From Acanthaster planci (taxonomy: Eukaryota > Echinodermata > Asteroidea > Valvatida > Acanthasteridae), in assembly GCF_001949145.1 (NCBI RefSeq), contig NW_019091372.1:713409-775408 (forward strand): DNA of 62,000 bases, written 5' to 3'. Each line of letters begins with the position of its first letter. Position 1 is the stretch's first letter. The translations under genes and the position numbers were made by a program. Of the stretch, positions 31,201-45,494 are shown piece by piece. The notes under the pieces are model-generated. The model searched no databases and was not told the origin of the DNA. It saw only the letters and a list, made by a program, of their open reading frames with translations.

Positions 31201-34200
31201 AAATCTGAAATATGTATGCCCAACATGAAAATGTTTATAAGCCATAATTGTTAACAGGAGCTGATTAATTTCAATGGATACATTTGAGTTAATACATTTG
31301 AGTTAATAGTTCAAATTTTCACACATTCTTTACACCATTTGGTAACAGAATACCTTGAAGCTAAAGAACGTAATCTGGCAACCTCAGTTACAAGACATTA
31401 CTGAAAAGGTAGTCAGGGTACGGCAATTGTGTGCGCATGTCAGTGATGTCACACATGCTTAACCGTCTTTGACTGAGCCCACATTTTGGCAACTAGTATA
31501 AATGACCTGTTGGTCTAGGAAGCACTAGACAATGCCCCCAATTTCCGTCACTGAATTAGTCCATACACAGACATAAGATCACACATAACACGTGGTTAGG
31601 TATTGTAATTTCAAGTCCTCGTAAAGCTTTTTAAAGATTGGTACAATGTCATTGTAATTGTCAAATATGTCAAGAAAAGATGCTTACACTAGAATAATGT
31701 ATTCATGATGATGTTTCTGTGTCATAAATATTGAAGATTTAGTCAACAGTATTTAGTCAAACATTTAAAACAACTTAACAGAGGTACAACATGGTATCTA
31801 GTACATGTAAATTTCCAAAAGTAAACGTAACCCTGAATAGATAACTTTAAACTGACTGCACCTACATTAAAATGGATACGGAGATGTCTTACAGCAAATG
31901 TAATTAAAATAAGATAAATTTACCAATCTAAACTTACTTTCTGTTTACTTAAAAAGTATGTATAAGAGTGTGAATAAATATGAGCTAGTCACAGTGAAGC
32001 TGGGGGAAGAATGTTTCATTCCTTTTCAACCAACACGTATAATACCCAAATATTTAAAATAAACTACAATCACAGTTCTTTTGTATGAAACATATAAAAT
32101 TAAAAGGAACAACCCGTTTGTAGGCTTCCAAAGTTGTGGGATTAAAGAGGGTGTGGAGAATACATAAATTTATTCAGAACTCAACGGAACAGAAATTCAA
32201 AGACACAAATAACATCACCATTACCATACAAGCATATAACCTTAAACCTTCATTAAAAACATAAATGGTATAACTGTTTGGATACAAAATATCGAGAATA
32301 CAAACAACTAAAATTGTCTTGTACATTGGGCAGATATGTGATAACTTATCTGGTGAAAAATACAAAGAAAAAGGTATAAGCGTTAGTTTACCAAAATTTC
32401 CAACATTATGCTGTGTTAATATCTTTCACTTACAGTACAATTTGTATAAGTTTTCTTAAATTTTCTTCAGTATTTTACAGAGTAAAATTGAAGCTATTTC
32501 TACCTTATTTCTGGCAATAGAGTCCACAATGATTGTCAAGTAGAATTTCTGGCAATGTACATGTATAGGCCTGTTTATATCAAGTAGAGAGTACATTAAG
32601 CTCTTTTTAACAATCTCACAGCTTTTTGAATGCTTTCGGAACATGATCACGACTTCAAGTCTTCAATACAGTTAATTTTTTTTCTGAAGCTTAAACATTC
32701 CCATACATTTTTAAGTCTGTAACAGTTTGGAATCTACATGTATATAAAGCCAAGATGTCAATGTGCAAATGTACATATACAATGCTATAGGACGCACAGA
32801 AACCATCTACACGTTATATATTCAATGAAGCAGCAGTATACTTTGTAAGTTAGTGTTATGAGGTGTCGATAGCATTGTATATGAGGTGTTGATGGCAGTG
32901 TCCATTTGTTTTTGATCAATGAGGTACAACCCCTCACACACATATACCTGTGTGAGGTTCTCCATTCCTGAAACAGAATCTCAGGTGCCAAATCGCTGTG
33001 GTGCTGGCAAATTCAAATCCTATGATTCTGCTGAGTATAACCTCTCCCAGATTTTTTGTAGTCGTGCATGTGCAATCATTTAGATAAATAATTTGCTCCT
33101 TTCTCTTCAACTGTGAGAGGTTTGAGGTTGTGAGCCAAGCTCCAACTTCATCTTGTATAGAGGAGAAACCACATGCACCTGTTGTTTATACCACCAGGCA
33201 CGAATTTATATGGGAAAATGTGACTAAAACACCTCAAAAACACCGATTGGATCCTCTCTTTTGAGTGTATTTCCTGTGAGAGGAAAGCAACATGCACGAT
33301 GCCAGAGTTATTTCTGCAAGCAGAGTTGGTGTTTTGTTGAAAGTAATCAGGAACCTCAAGAGTCATTACATGGCATTACATGAATGTACAGACCGGATGA
33401 ATGAAATATCTGTTTTTCACATGCATTATCTGGCTTCACTTTTGTTTCTGTGAGCATGGTATACGTACATATGCACGCAGACGTCTGTGCAAACACACCA
33501 AGACGGAATATTACGTTCACTTCCCAACCTTTAGTATAATGGAGAAGCCACAATGATTTACTACCAAGCTATCACTGGAGTTTGCAAACAGACACGTGAC
33601 ATTTTCAACTGGCCCAGGTACTCCACCAGGCTTTGCATTGATAATTTTTTTTTTCACTCTTAAAAATCACACTCCATTATTCTTTATTCATACACTGTTT
33701 TCCATAAAATATGAACATGATAAGTGGCACAGAGATTGACTTAGAACTGTCAGGACTCGACACCAAGTAGTTTTAATTCAGTTGATTTAACTCTACGAAT
33801 GGCAAGCTTTGTCTCAAGACACCTGCATCACAGCTGTAGCAACTTTGTTTGCTTCGACAGTTCATCTATGTCACATCATATATCGATTACAAAGATTATT
33901 GAATAAATTTGTGTTACATCATGTGAAATAATGCACATCTTACGGATGTTGGAAGTAATGAGCAAACTCGCATTCACATAAAAATACCAGTTATACTGGC
34001 ATGTCAAAGTTTTATGTTTTGGTCAAAAATATTGTAACAATGACTCAGTGTAAAAAGGACAGTCAGTACTGCAAACAATTATTATTTTTAGGTCAGAGTG
34101 TATTATGATGGTAAATCACGAAATGATAAAATTTTACCCAAACCTGAAATGAAACCTGTGAGATAAACAAAACAGTTAATTTTGCAATCATGTCGAATCA

Positions 34201-37200
34201 CATTTTTTAAGACTACGTTTGTCATATCGGGTCACTGACCTCCTAACTTCATTTCAAGAGCTTTACCTTACTGTATAGACCACTTAGACAATTCAATATT
34301 TTTGCCACTGGGTATGCTTTTGGGTTGGAGCAAAACTGATGGCTAGCGAAAAGAAGTTCAAAGAAACATTTGGGTACATTCTGGCCCAAACTGTATCTTA
34401 ATGAATTACATTGTAAAAGTAAGCCTTAGAAAAATGATACAGAAATATTCATCATTAAATAATTACTATTCATTTTCAACCATGAATACTAATCAATCTG
34501 CTCGTGTGTAAAGGTATACATTTAATGAATGGATATTTGGTAACCTTGTTATTATTAATGGCATGAATATTCAACACCCTCTTCTGGGATCATGTACTAA
34601 AGGTAAATGGGAAAACTCAATCACCCGTAACACTGATCAACCTAACAGAAACACCTGCAATGAATATTTTAATTCACTGAAAGTGGCAAAATGCAAAATA
34701 ACTCTCCGCTGCCTGTGCATGAATATTGCTAACGTAGTTTAAAGAATATCCAACTAAAATATGCTACCAAATACACATCAGTAACATTTTATTTCATGTA
34801 ACGAATTAATTGCATAGAACTGGCTTTAAATCTTTATATACAAAGTAAGTTGTACCAATTGTAAACATACAAGTTTACATAAAATTCCACTGTAGATGAA
34901 AAAAAACATTTCACATATAAACAAACTTTATTCAACCCATCAACGTATATACAGTAAGCATCTAAAAATCAGTAAACATATAAATAACCATGTTTATGCT
35001 TATGCTTAGTGTCTGAATACATTTAAACAACATCAACAAGAGTTAGAGGGACAATTTAAAATGCTGCTTTAAACAATACTGGGTGCATAACCCAGTTTTG
35101 GATATGTGAATTCTTTCATGGTTGGCAAATCTGTTAAAATGACTTCTTTACATGAAAAGTTTAGCAAATAAATACAGTTGAGCCCTATCAGACACTGTAA
35201 ATCACAGAATCGTGCTGGGCCTAGCAAGGTTCGATCATTAAAGGCACAGTATGCAGCTTGTCGTGTTCCTCCTGAAACAAACAAGCATTTATTAACATAT
35301 ACTGAGGGTAATTTTACCTAACAATTTGACAAGCTGCTCACTAGCTTGTATTGAACCAAACATTACGTTAATTGATATTTTAGCCACTTAGTTCTATAAA
35401 ATGCCGAGCTTCACATCCATGGAAAGTGTAACTTTGCAAGGAGTGGAATCCAGCATCTGGCTTTGACTTTCTGAATTCAACTTCCTGAATTCTTGCTGAG
35501 ACTTGGGTTGACACTAGGCTTTAGCCGCAAAATAAACCTATGTATTTTTCTTTGAAATTTTGAAATGAGAGCCTTGTACACTTGGCCACCGCCGAAGCCT
35601 TCATTTGGCTTATTTACGAGAACAAAACAAAATGGTGGTAGTGCCAAAGCTGTGATCAAAGTCTCACATGCACATGCAAAGCCTCTTCATGTAATTCATG
35701 TTATTGTAATTAATGCATGCTTTTGACAGAAACAAAATTTGGCTGATTTAGAACGTCTAAGAAAATGTGTATTTGGTTTGGGATAAGTAACATGCTGGCA
35801 TCCGTGGCTTTGCTACGCTTTATGAATTGGAGACCTTTTGGGGGGGGTGTATTTATTCTAAGTCGCTTAAAGCCATGATGTGTTGTAAAACAACCTGCAC
35901 ATTAGCCTTGAAGTCCATGTTTATGCTTCTGGGCATTGTTTTACTTACAGTTTTTTTACAGCAGAGTAGCCGGGATTCTGAGCACAGGGCGGGGGGCTTC
36001 ATGTTAAAGAGGGGGAGGGGCTGACTGGATGTTGGACATATACATGTGCATGTATGCCTCCCCCTTAGCCACGCCCCTGTCAAAATTTTCTGTATCTTTT
36101 GGTCGAATAAATAAGACCCTCACTGCAAATCCTAATGCATGTAAATTTCATAACACTACAATATTACCATGCCCCCTTTCTGTGCATGCATCAAACTGTG
36201 TAGTCATTCTCCAAAAAAAGAAAGGGAAAATGGAAAACAAATTAAAAGCAAGGGATGCCTTGTTAGAATGATTGCCTGTGGGGAATGACATCACCATGGT
36301 CACCTCATGCATAAAGAGCAGTTGCTCAGCGATTTTATGCGAGATGTCTGTCGTCCTTAACCCGGGTCTCCATCAGGAGAGTGGAACTGACGACGCCGCG
36401 CTGTGCTACACTGCACTGGCGAGGGGGCCACATTTAGGGCAAGTATGATATCAAGCACGATGAATAAATCATGCGCTTGTGTTGTAATGTGCTGTCGAGG
36501 GAGCAAAGTACTGATGTCATGCCCTCCGTAGGGATTACGGCTCGCCACGGTCGATTCTATCAGGGGAAGAGAACCAGTTCCGTCCAAGAAGAGAGAACCC
36601 TGAGTGCAAGACCATTTTGTCTCGTGACATGTGCATGTACATGTGAGCATGATTGTATTAAAAGTAATTAAGAAATTGTGAAATGATAAAACCATACTGG
36701 TATATGTACCAGTACATGTACATCGTATTCAACAGGATATATAGAAATGAGGCCTAGGCCTACAGACTTGGTTTCTGAATTCAGTGCTTTTACTTTATGT
36801 GCATGCAAGCAAAGGACAGGCCCAGCTCAAACCTCTTGTCAAAATATTCCCCCCCCCCAAAAAAAAATATGGATTTGTTTAAATTAAAAAACTCACACCT
36901 CCAACATCCACCTGTTCATTCTGTTTTAGAGGTCCCAAGATAATTAAATGAGGCAGATTTAATTGTGTAGATGTACATGTATGTTCAAAACTCCTGGCTG
37001 GCATTTTAGTACTGCTTTTGAAAGATTATCTACCTGCTGCCAAACCTCCTAAATAAGAAATGGCAAGTTTTTGTGATTACTGCTACATTTGGGCAAGGAT
37101 ACCCTACGAGTATATGCATAATTGATTTTCCTTTTTCACAGACACTATTTCACAGTTCAAAGTTATTTTGTTTGCTATGTGTAGTTGGGAGGCAAGAAAA

Positions 37201-37472
37201 TAAAAACATGCACCCTTAAAAAAAACCCAGGAAAAAACTGGGTATTTTCTTTCATCATGCATGAGACAGGGCAGTTTGCTTATATTTTTTACCTCTCCAT
37301 AAGTGACACTTCTTGTAATAGCACCTCTTGCCTTTCATTTCCTTCAACAGACCGGAAGGAGATCCGTAAATGAGCTTGTGAGGTTGATGATTTTCAGGTG
37401 CAGACTGTCCAGGTACTGATGAGTTGAATTCACCATCAATGCAATCGGGGGATGTTTGAAGTGAAGTGCACA
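31201..37472. other. AT-rich, ORF-poor stretch; possible long 3' UTR (minus strand)
   Basis: No coding exon is recognised. Minus-strand AATAAA signals (TTTATT on the plus strand) occur at about 32166, 33683 and 34923. If the exon ending at 37473 is real, some or all of this stretch may be its 3' UTR. Alternatively it is intergenic. Confidence 0.35.
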
Positions 37473-37556
37473 TCAGTGTTCAAAGAGGCTGCTGGCTGTT
37501 GCCATGGAGATGGGCATCTCATTGTAGGAGGCGCAGCAACTGTTGTCGTCATCCAC
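37473..37556 (-). CDS. Probable terminal coding exon of an unidentified gene
   Basis: After an AG acceptor (TTTAATAG) there is an open frame of 27 codons, beginning VDDDNSCCASYNEMP and ending SSLFEH, then TGA. The text looks natural and acidic, unlike the repeat-derived ORFs nearby. The phase is assumed. I do not recognise the protein; the rest of the gene would lie above 37.6 kb on the minus strand. Confidence 0.4.
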   Translation of the reverse strand: MDDDNSCCASYNEMPISMATASSLFEH

Positions 37557-38001
37557 CTATTAAACTGAAAATTGGGTAAACAGTAACAATCCAGCTAGTA
37601 GGGGTGGAACATGGATCAGACGAGACCAGAATATTATACGAGTGATGAAAAAGGTTAAGGGACGTTGGGAAGATGCAGGGGAGGTCAGCTGAAGAGACAG
37701 GATGAGGTGGAGCTATACATGTACATGGGCCAGTGAATAAAGAAAGAGATTCTTGTCTACAACAACGTCCTTTTAACTCTTCTTAATACCAGTTGTTGAA
37801 GTTTCCTTGTCTTCATCCAGCAAAAGTGGTTACCGAAGAAAATATTTGATGAGCAAAATATGTACATGTACAGGAATCTCAAGATCAATCTTAAAGAGGT
37901 TGACATTTTTTGAACTTCCCCTTTGCCTGTTTAGACATACATGTGTAAACCTCTCCAAGAGGTGCCACTGGGGAAGAAGGTGCTTATTTGTAGTTCGTTG
38001 G

Positions 38002-38341
38002 GTGCCCAGCAGAAGGGCATAAGCGCAATTCGGCCCTTTCGCTGGGAAGCATGATCACAGCAGAAAAAATGTTCCCGGCAAAAGGGCGTAAGAAATACAC
38101 TCTCTTTTAGTAAAAACAGATATAATTTACGACAAAATCAACCTGGGCTGTACAAAATGCAACCTTTGAACAGCTTATTAAAGGACTTGGGCTTTTTTTC
38201 TTTTTACTTTTTGCCTAGAATTTTCATGTCATTAAAATACAATAGTTGCATACTTTCGGCCTTTTGCCGCGAAAAGTTTTTCTGCTGTGATCATGCTTCC
38301 CGGCAAAAGGGCCTAAGTGCTTACGCCCTTCTGCCGGGCAC
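38002..38341. mobile_element. MITE copy 1, GTGCCCAGCAGAAGGGC termini
   Basis: The left arm (38002 to ~38100: AGAAGGGCATAAGCG, GCATGATCACAGCAGAAAAA, CGGCAAAAGGGCGTAAG) is inverted at ~38265-38341 (CTGCTGTGATCATGC, CGGCAAAAGGGCCTAAG, CGCCCTTCTGCCGGGCAC). The centre is AT-rich and non-coding. Confidence 0.85.
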
Positions 38342-38809
38342 ACGAGAAGTTCATGAGAAATGTGCACGCAGAATTAGAGTGGAGGGAGGAATACTACAGA
38401 AAAGCCTTTGTTCAAAAGTTACAAATGCAGCTGGAAACAACATAGGTGTCTATGTTAGCGGTCACAGCCATTTCCCATAGGTGCATGTGTTAGTCACAGC
38501 CACAGCCAGTAAATCAGACACAGCCTACAAAAGTGGGTTAATTCAGGAGAGATGTGGTTCGTAAATACAAGATGGTGCTTGAGGGGAAAAGTGCAGAATG
38601 ATTAACTCTGAGGCGCCGACTTATGTCGTGAATCATGCCTTAAACCTTGAGTCCAATGTCCAATGGATTACTGCGAATGTAAAATGAAGTCGTATCACCA
38701 CTGCTGCTTCTCAAAACACAGCCTTGTTTCTGCCTACTGGTTCTAGCTTCTTAAATTTTAGGTTTGGATTGTGGAGATACTTGCCAAACATTGGCATCAG
38801 AACTTCCAG

Positions 38810-39108
38810 CATGATCACAGCAGAAAAAAGTTCCCGGCAAAAAGGGCGTAAGAAACACTCATTATTTAAAAAAAAAACTCATAAATTTACTCCCAAATCA
38901 ACACAGGCTGTACAAAAAAACCACCTTTAAACAACCTACTAAACAACTTGGGAAAAACGTTTTTGAACTTTACGCAAAGAAATCTTTATATTTCATAAAA
39001 ATAAAATAGTTGCATACATATGTCCTTTTGCCGGGAAAATGTTTTTTGCAGTGATCATGCTTCCTAACAAAAGGGCCTAAGCGCTTACGGCCCTTCTTCC
39101 CGCCACAC
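38810..39108. mobile_element. MITE copy 2, same family, left end truncated
   Basis: Repeats the inner left arm, the centre (TTTACTCCCAAATCA, CAGGCTGTACAAAA) and the right arm of the element at 38002-38341, but the outermost left ~35 bases are missing. The two copies are ~470 bases apart in the same orientation. Confidence 0.85.
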
Positions 39109-41876
39109 AACGATTTATACATCTGATCCTTTTGGAGATGAATCGTGGGTTGGGAAAAAAAAGCAAAGTTTGCAGAATAACCTACATGTACCGTGTACCT
39201 ACACAACACTACATCCAAATGTCACGGCGATGGCTGAAGCCACTAAGATCAACAGCCGGTGCCCATCGACATGTTGTATGACTGGTCACAACCAATTGAT
39301 GTGGATACCACTTACTAGAAATTAAATTTGAATTGACCTTGGTTTAACAAGCCGCCTTATTTCAAATTCAAGTGGGCAAAGGGTTTTCATTAGAATGCAG
39401 ATTACCACAACTGGACTCGATATCCCTTATGACTCAAACATTAACTGACATAAGATTTACATCCAAAGATGAAAAGAAATTATTTCAATTCCTAAAGTGT
39501 CAAGCTATTAGGGTCAAAACAGGGATAAAATGCCAGATTTACAATTTTTCTTAAATATCCCAGTGCTTTGTGGAGTGAATAGAATACCAATGTGTCGTTT
39601 TAGGCAATAAATGTCTCCTCCATCCAATGTGTGTAAATATGTCATTCTCACCATATTGATCAGAGGGAACATTTTTTTCCCTCTTGGAAGTTTGGCAGGC
39701 ATCTTTTACCCGGGTCTTGGGGTAAAAATGCCTGATCAAAATAAATTCTTCAGCAAATATTAAAATCGATTGAAATATTTATTCATTTATCATTTTAAAA
39801 TTAATCTACAATTAAAGAATAATAAAAATACCCCGTTTTTTTTAAGTAATAAACTGATAACCACAGCTGCACCTTTGAAGGTCGTTTAAAAATTGTATTC
39901 TTTGCTTCGTTCTGCATTTATATGCTGGTACTTGTCAGCAATGTTTTATTTAGTAATGTATCTAGGTGTATTTAGTACTTTCTCTTAAAATGATGGATGC
40001 AAAGAAATGGTCACGAGTTAAAAGAGAATTCGCCTCATGAGAAGAATAAATCAAATGTCAGGTACTCATGTTCAACCACATTTTAAAATCTTCGAAAGGT
40101 TATTCCTCAAAAACAATGCCTTATGTTGCCAGCTCAAGTCACAGATACTGTCCATGTACACGTCTGAGAGGACTGAATAAATTCTAGCGATGGATACAAG
40201 GGGCTAATGGCAGTGGAATGCCGCCGGGAAGAGATTCTCCGCACGGGGACAGTCTGCCACCAATTACATTCCCCCCGTGCAATCGGAGACATTTCAAAAT
40301 GTCAACCCGCCAGTGTTTGTTGATGTGCGCTGTGTTTTGGGTGTGCGGAGCAGTGTGTTTGTACCCACACTGTACTCTTCCCTGCACTGCTAGATTCTGT
40401 CTTATCAATTACTTACAATGACACATGTATACAACAGACGTGCGCGCACATGGCACATACAGGCATACCCACAATTATAATTTTCCATGCCCGTCATACA
40501 CGTACACTGCATGAAAGGCACTGCAGCTTCAGAGACGACTTCTAAAGTTGAAATGAAAACCCCAAACAAGATCAATTTCACCTCTGGTTGGAACCAGAAA
40601 TTCTTAAAAATTCAATTTTTCTCACGACATACAGTACCAGCAGTTTCTTGACTTTAACCCCTTAACCCTAACCCCCTAGGGTGTATGTAAAATCGTATTA
40701 AAATTGGAGAATTTGGGACTGTTAGGGTTAAGTTGCAGTATAAGTATGTACATATTTACTGAAACAGTTGGCAATAAATTCTGCTGTACAAGAGGTACAA
40801 GGAAGTTGTTGAATTTTTCTCGTAAATCATTTAAATTTCAACACTTTCCCAACTTTATACGTCTCTTTGCCTCAATTAAGTCACGGGCTGAAATTCGTCA
40901 TTATACTTATCAGTACATGGAGAGCTGTAAATGTGAAGGTTACACATTACATGTCCAAACTCCTTGACAACAAATGGAATAATGGAAGATGAACCCATCC
41001 GTAATTTTTAATTACTGGATTCACTCAGAGTACATGTAATTTGCCAGGTGCAAATTTACATTACTGCTTCCGTACCTTTGCACCTAAACATGACAAATAA
41101 GATTTCCACCATCGAGAGTCAAGTGAATTGAGCCCTATTTCAATTCGTAAGAACTGATACTCCTCGGCAGTAAAGGCTTAATTTGCACAGCGCATTTCTA
41201 CTGAAAAGTTGTGTTATTGCAGACAAGAAAATGGTCTGACAAGAAAGAGATGGTGTTGTTTAGAATGATGACGTGACTGAGTGGTCTTATCATTCCGACT
41301 TATCAACCTGTCTAGAGTTAATGGCCACAGCGGAAAAGCAAACTCCAGACACTGAGGGCGGAGCTCATCAATAAACTAAACCACAGAGCAAGAGCAATGC
41401 CGGTAACAGTAGATGTACAGGAGGTCTGTGGCAACACCAGGCTTGGCTGATCAAGCCCAAGGTTGTCACTCAAGTCGTCCTTTGATTAGCACCTTCTAAA
41501 CAAATTCCCTGCCATGTCTGTACTGTGTATGCACATCTGGTAACTACCTGGTTATTTTCCAACTGTAGTTTTCAACTTGTCAAGTTCAAACAGAAAAGTC
41601 AAAACCTTTTACATACAACACCTCCAATTTTATAAAAACGGTTAACTTTTCCTTACTGGAAAACATTTTATGAGCTCTCATGAATTGAGAGCAAAGTGGT
41701 AAGACCTTGCCTTATGGTTTACACTCATAACTGATCAACATCAGAGAATTCCCAATAAGGCAATAAAACAGGTGAGTGAACAACCATATGTTGCCAAGGA
41801 ACCACAGGTACAATAGGTGTGAGGCTGCCCAAAAATGATAATTTGTTTGACCACAATTTTGGAGGAAAAAAATTAC

Positions 41877-41945
41877 CGTGCAGTCAGGCGTCTCCATCAG
41901 ATCATCACCTTCACGATTCATTGACAATTTGCGAGGTCGAGTGAA
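41877..41945 (-). CDS. Weak exon candidate
   Basis: On the minus strand a frame reading RPRKLSMNREGDDLMETPDC ends, after one more Thr codon, at a GTAATT donor in phase 0. That would join in frame to the exon at 37556. There is no good AG acceptor at the expected place, so the left border is a guess and the call may be wrong. Confidence 0.2.
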
Positions 41946-43167
41946 TTGAAAAATTTTACATGTATTTACACACGCAAAAGAAAATGCCGGTATCTACATG
42001 TACATGTACAGGCATTCACCGTGTTCAGGGGACAAGTTCTTTTGTTAGGGAAATTTGAACCGAGTTGTGGGGTCATTTCTGAGTCCCCACAAAATACATG
42101 TAGGTGAAATGTCGAGTGTATGTCCCCACAACTACGGTGCCTGGAGTCTCTGTACCTTGACTACACACGTGCTATGCTTTAAAGAACCACTTCAACTAAG
42201 GAAGTACCTGTCTATCCTTGGTAGTCACTGAATTGTTTGAAGCTGAAACTTAATTAGGTCACTACCTGTCCTCACCTCATGCAGTTATATCATGCATTAA
42301 CAGGTGCTCCTATGTACAACGTACACGTACCTCTTACCTCAACCCATCACACCACAGAAAAGGCCCATGAGGGCTAAAGGCAACCAGTGACATCTCAGAA
42401 ACTGAAAGGCATAGCCTACACGTACGTGAACCTTGTAAGGTTCGGCACACCATGACCATTTCCCACATCACTGGGCACCTCCTTTCCCCAGCTTCAATTA
42501 TTTTGCACATCTCTGACTTTGGATTTCATATCTTTGGTTACAGTAGCAGCAGTCCATGCGGACACATGTACACACATAAAAGACAACGCCAGGAATATAA
42601 ATTTAGAATTCACGGTCTTCATATGGATCCAAAGCGAAGGGTAAAAATCGAAACTGCCTGAAAAAAGTTCCAAAAGGCCCGATGTGCAAATGGTGCTTTA
42701 TTATACATGTAGCTTTAATCAGCTAAACAGGGAGAAAACTGGGAAGATAATCATGACACGTGGCATGGCAACCTTTCATTAATTCTCCGAATCCATGACC
42801 GTGCTGCCTGTAACGCTGTCCCATAATCCAGTCTGCCCCCCACCCCAGCTAACCGCTAGGTATGTTTATAGAGACTGTTGCTTACAGCTCTCGCATGCAC
42901 TGCCCTGAATAGCAGCAATAGGTTCTGGACACAGCCCCACCCGACAACGCATCCTGCTCCTAATCATACATGTATGAGCCGCAGCAAACAAACAGATTTA
43001 GCAGAAATCTAGCACAAGCAGTCCAGTAAAATAGTAACAGTCGGGGGAGAGGAGTTGTACACACATTTACAAGATAGTAAATGTACATGAATGTGATCCT
43101 ACATTGAAGACCTCCCCAATGCCCATCCCTACTCCACAAAACCAGTGCTGTACATGTACCCGGTACA

Positions 43168-43290
43168 TGTAATTAAATGCATCACCAGTCCCTGCAAGGA
43201 CATCATAAGGTCACCGTGAGCTATCCAATCTTAAGCCAAATCACGGGCTATTCAAAACAACCGTGACACAGCACACCCTTCTCGCTGGTC
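43168..43290. repeat. Dispersed repeat related to 25733-25870
   Basis: Shares CATCACCAGTCCCTGCAAGG, a TATCCAATCTTAAG segment and GCTATTCAAAACAACCGTGA with the sequences at 25.7 and 26.6 kb. Non-coding. Confidence 0.5.
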
Positions 43291-44707
43291 ACCCTTTAAC
43301 TTACAGGTGTAGAAGTCTTAGGAAAGGACTGAACGTTACTCTGAGAAATGCCATATTTGGAACGCTTGCCCATTCTAGATGTTTTCTGTTCATTTTGAAT
43401 ACATGCACATGTATCTCTGGCCGTCCTTGATAACTTGTGCACTGCACTTCTGCCGCTGGTTTTTCACGGACAGATAAACATCTGAAAACCGTTTAAATGA
43501 AAACCTCATGTAGGTGAACTGTGGCTAATCCTCATGCTAAAAAGGAACAGGATTCTAGTTTTGAATCCACATGTTATTAACAGAGAGAAAAAGCTCAAGT
43601 TGCACTTCATTGTTATAGGAAAAAAGACAGTCACTTGAGGGACTTTTAGGCAGAGTTGGCTAAAGAGTGAAAAAACATTTACAAAACAAACAAACAAAAA
43701 TGTCTGCGTAAATACTCCACCAAAACTACCGCACTATGCCAATGCCAGTCTTGCCCGGTGAGCTATTCCGCCCCCACTATGCTAAGTAATATTTCCCAGC
43801 TCCTTACATTATTCACAGCCGACAAGTGGCCACTTTGGGACGTTTGATTGAAGGTTGGTTTTACTAAAGTGCTCATTGCAATTCAGTGGAGACTGATCAT
43901 GTTGATTAAGAGGAATATGCGGCCCTGACAGAGAAATTCTATGTTTACTGTCCTTTCCCACCAGGTATATCAAAAAAACCTGAATGAATTTACGGCACAG
44001 AAATACACAAGATGTGGGTACAGGTACATGTACATTACCGTACCAATTTGTTTGGCAGGAGGGAGGATAATGCTGAAGGATAAACTTGGAGCAACTGAAT
44101 TCAAAATGATAGAAAAGGCCTCCAGGGAAGGAGATAAATATTTTAGGATATCAGAAAGAAATAACTACATATGCTGGAGTTTTTGATGAAGCACCGCTAG
44201 TCAACGAGTAATTTTGGCTGCAACCTATATAACCAATATATATAACCAATATATTAGCATACATATACATGTACATGTATATTGCCTCGTACACCTCAAC
44301 ACTATACATGTCGTATGCACTCTCGTAGATTATTTTCATAAGCTGGATGCATCTTTGTGGATAGTTTACTGTTTCATTGCTTAGGTTTAGTTTCTATTTG
44401 TCTCGGTACGATTACATGTACATGTACCTGCTTGGTGTTGAATTCCAAGATAGCGTGACAATAATAAAATAAACTTAAACAGTGGTCCAGGCACAGAAAG
44501 GAACAAAACTGCAATATCAAAAGGCTAGACGAATTCCAAAAGAGTTCTGCACAGTGTGGACTCAAACTGACATGCACGCACCAGTACCAAGTATCAAGTC
44601 ACTGTATACCTGGATGCAGCACTGTAACTTGTTAACCTCAGTGCCCTATTGGTGATTTTAATCACACATTGGGAACAGGAAAGGGGTAAAAAAACAGGTA
44701 CAATGTA

Positions 44708-45132
44708 CAAGTAAACTAGACAGGTTTGCAGTAGCAACATGGATATGCCTCTTTCTTGAGTACTGTACGGGGAGGTTCTGAAGAGACCTGGTGGTACTCC
44801 ATGTTTCGGACAGTGCGCTCTGTCCGTCGTCGGGAGACTGCAGAGGGTCCAGTGATGAGGCAGCTATATGACGTGAAGAGGACAGTGAGGTGTACATGTG
44901 GAGAGGATGCTGACTCTGGATTGAACCGGGGGGCGTTGGATCCAGAGTTAGCAGCCTAACTGCCCTCTACACCCCATATAAGGTGCCTCAATCACTGGAC
45001 CCCCCCGCTGCCTCATCACTGGACCCTCTGCAGTCTTCTGACCATGTTGAGTACCACCGGTTCTTTTCAGAACCCCACGTACAAAAAAGAGATATATCCA
45101 TGGTGCTGCCGTAAACCTATCCAGTTTACTTG
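44708..45132. mobile_element. Long inverted repeat (foldback element)
   Basis: The left arm, 44708 to ~44869, begins CAAGTAAACTAGACAGG and ends near GGGTCCAGTGATGAGGCAG. It returns inverted at ~45007-45132 (CTGCCTCATCACTGGACCC ... CCAGTTTACTTG). An extra copy of the GTGCCTCA/ATCACTGGACCC word sits at ~44982-45002. No transposase ORF is present. Confidence 0.75.
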
Positions 45133-45405
45133 CTACCTTCACTATGAAAAGCTTCAAATCCCAATGTACAATGTACATCGTAGATGCACATGATATGTAC
45201 TGGTAATACCCAAAATCCCAACTGGTACGGGTAGTGTAGTTGTGGGCACTCCACACACAAGCTTTAATAAGCCTTTTTGTATGTTTTTTTTAACTGAGGT
45301 CATTCTCAACCTGACATCTACCGGTATGTCCTGAGAAATGACACTTTCCTCATTTGCATGCTTATTGCTCTACAAACATGCACCCTCTCTAAACACACAA
45401 AAACA

Positions 45406-45494
45406 GTGAAAAAAAGATTGATTTGATATCCTTACTCAAGAATGACCACTGTGAAAAAAGATTGATTTGATATCCTTACTCAAGAATGACCACT
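45406..45494. repeat. Direct tandem duplication, two ~45-base copies
   Basis: 45406-45450 and 45451-45494 are identical except for one A in a homopolymer (GTGAAAAAA..., GATTGATTTGATATCC, TTACTCAAGAATGACCACT). The near-identity indicates a recent duplication or an assembly artefact. Confidence 0.95.
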
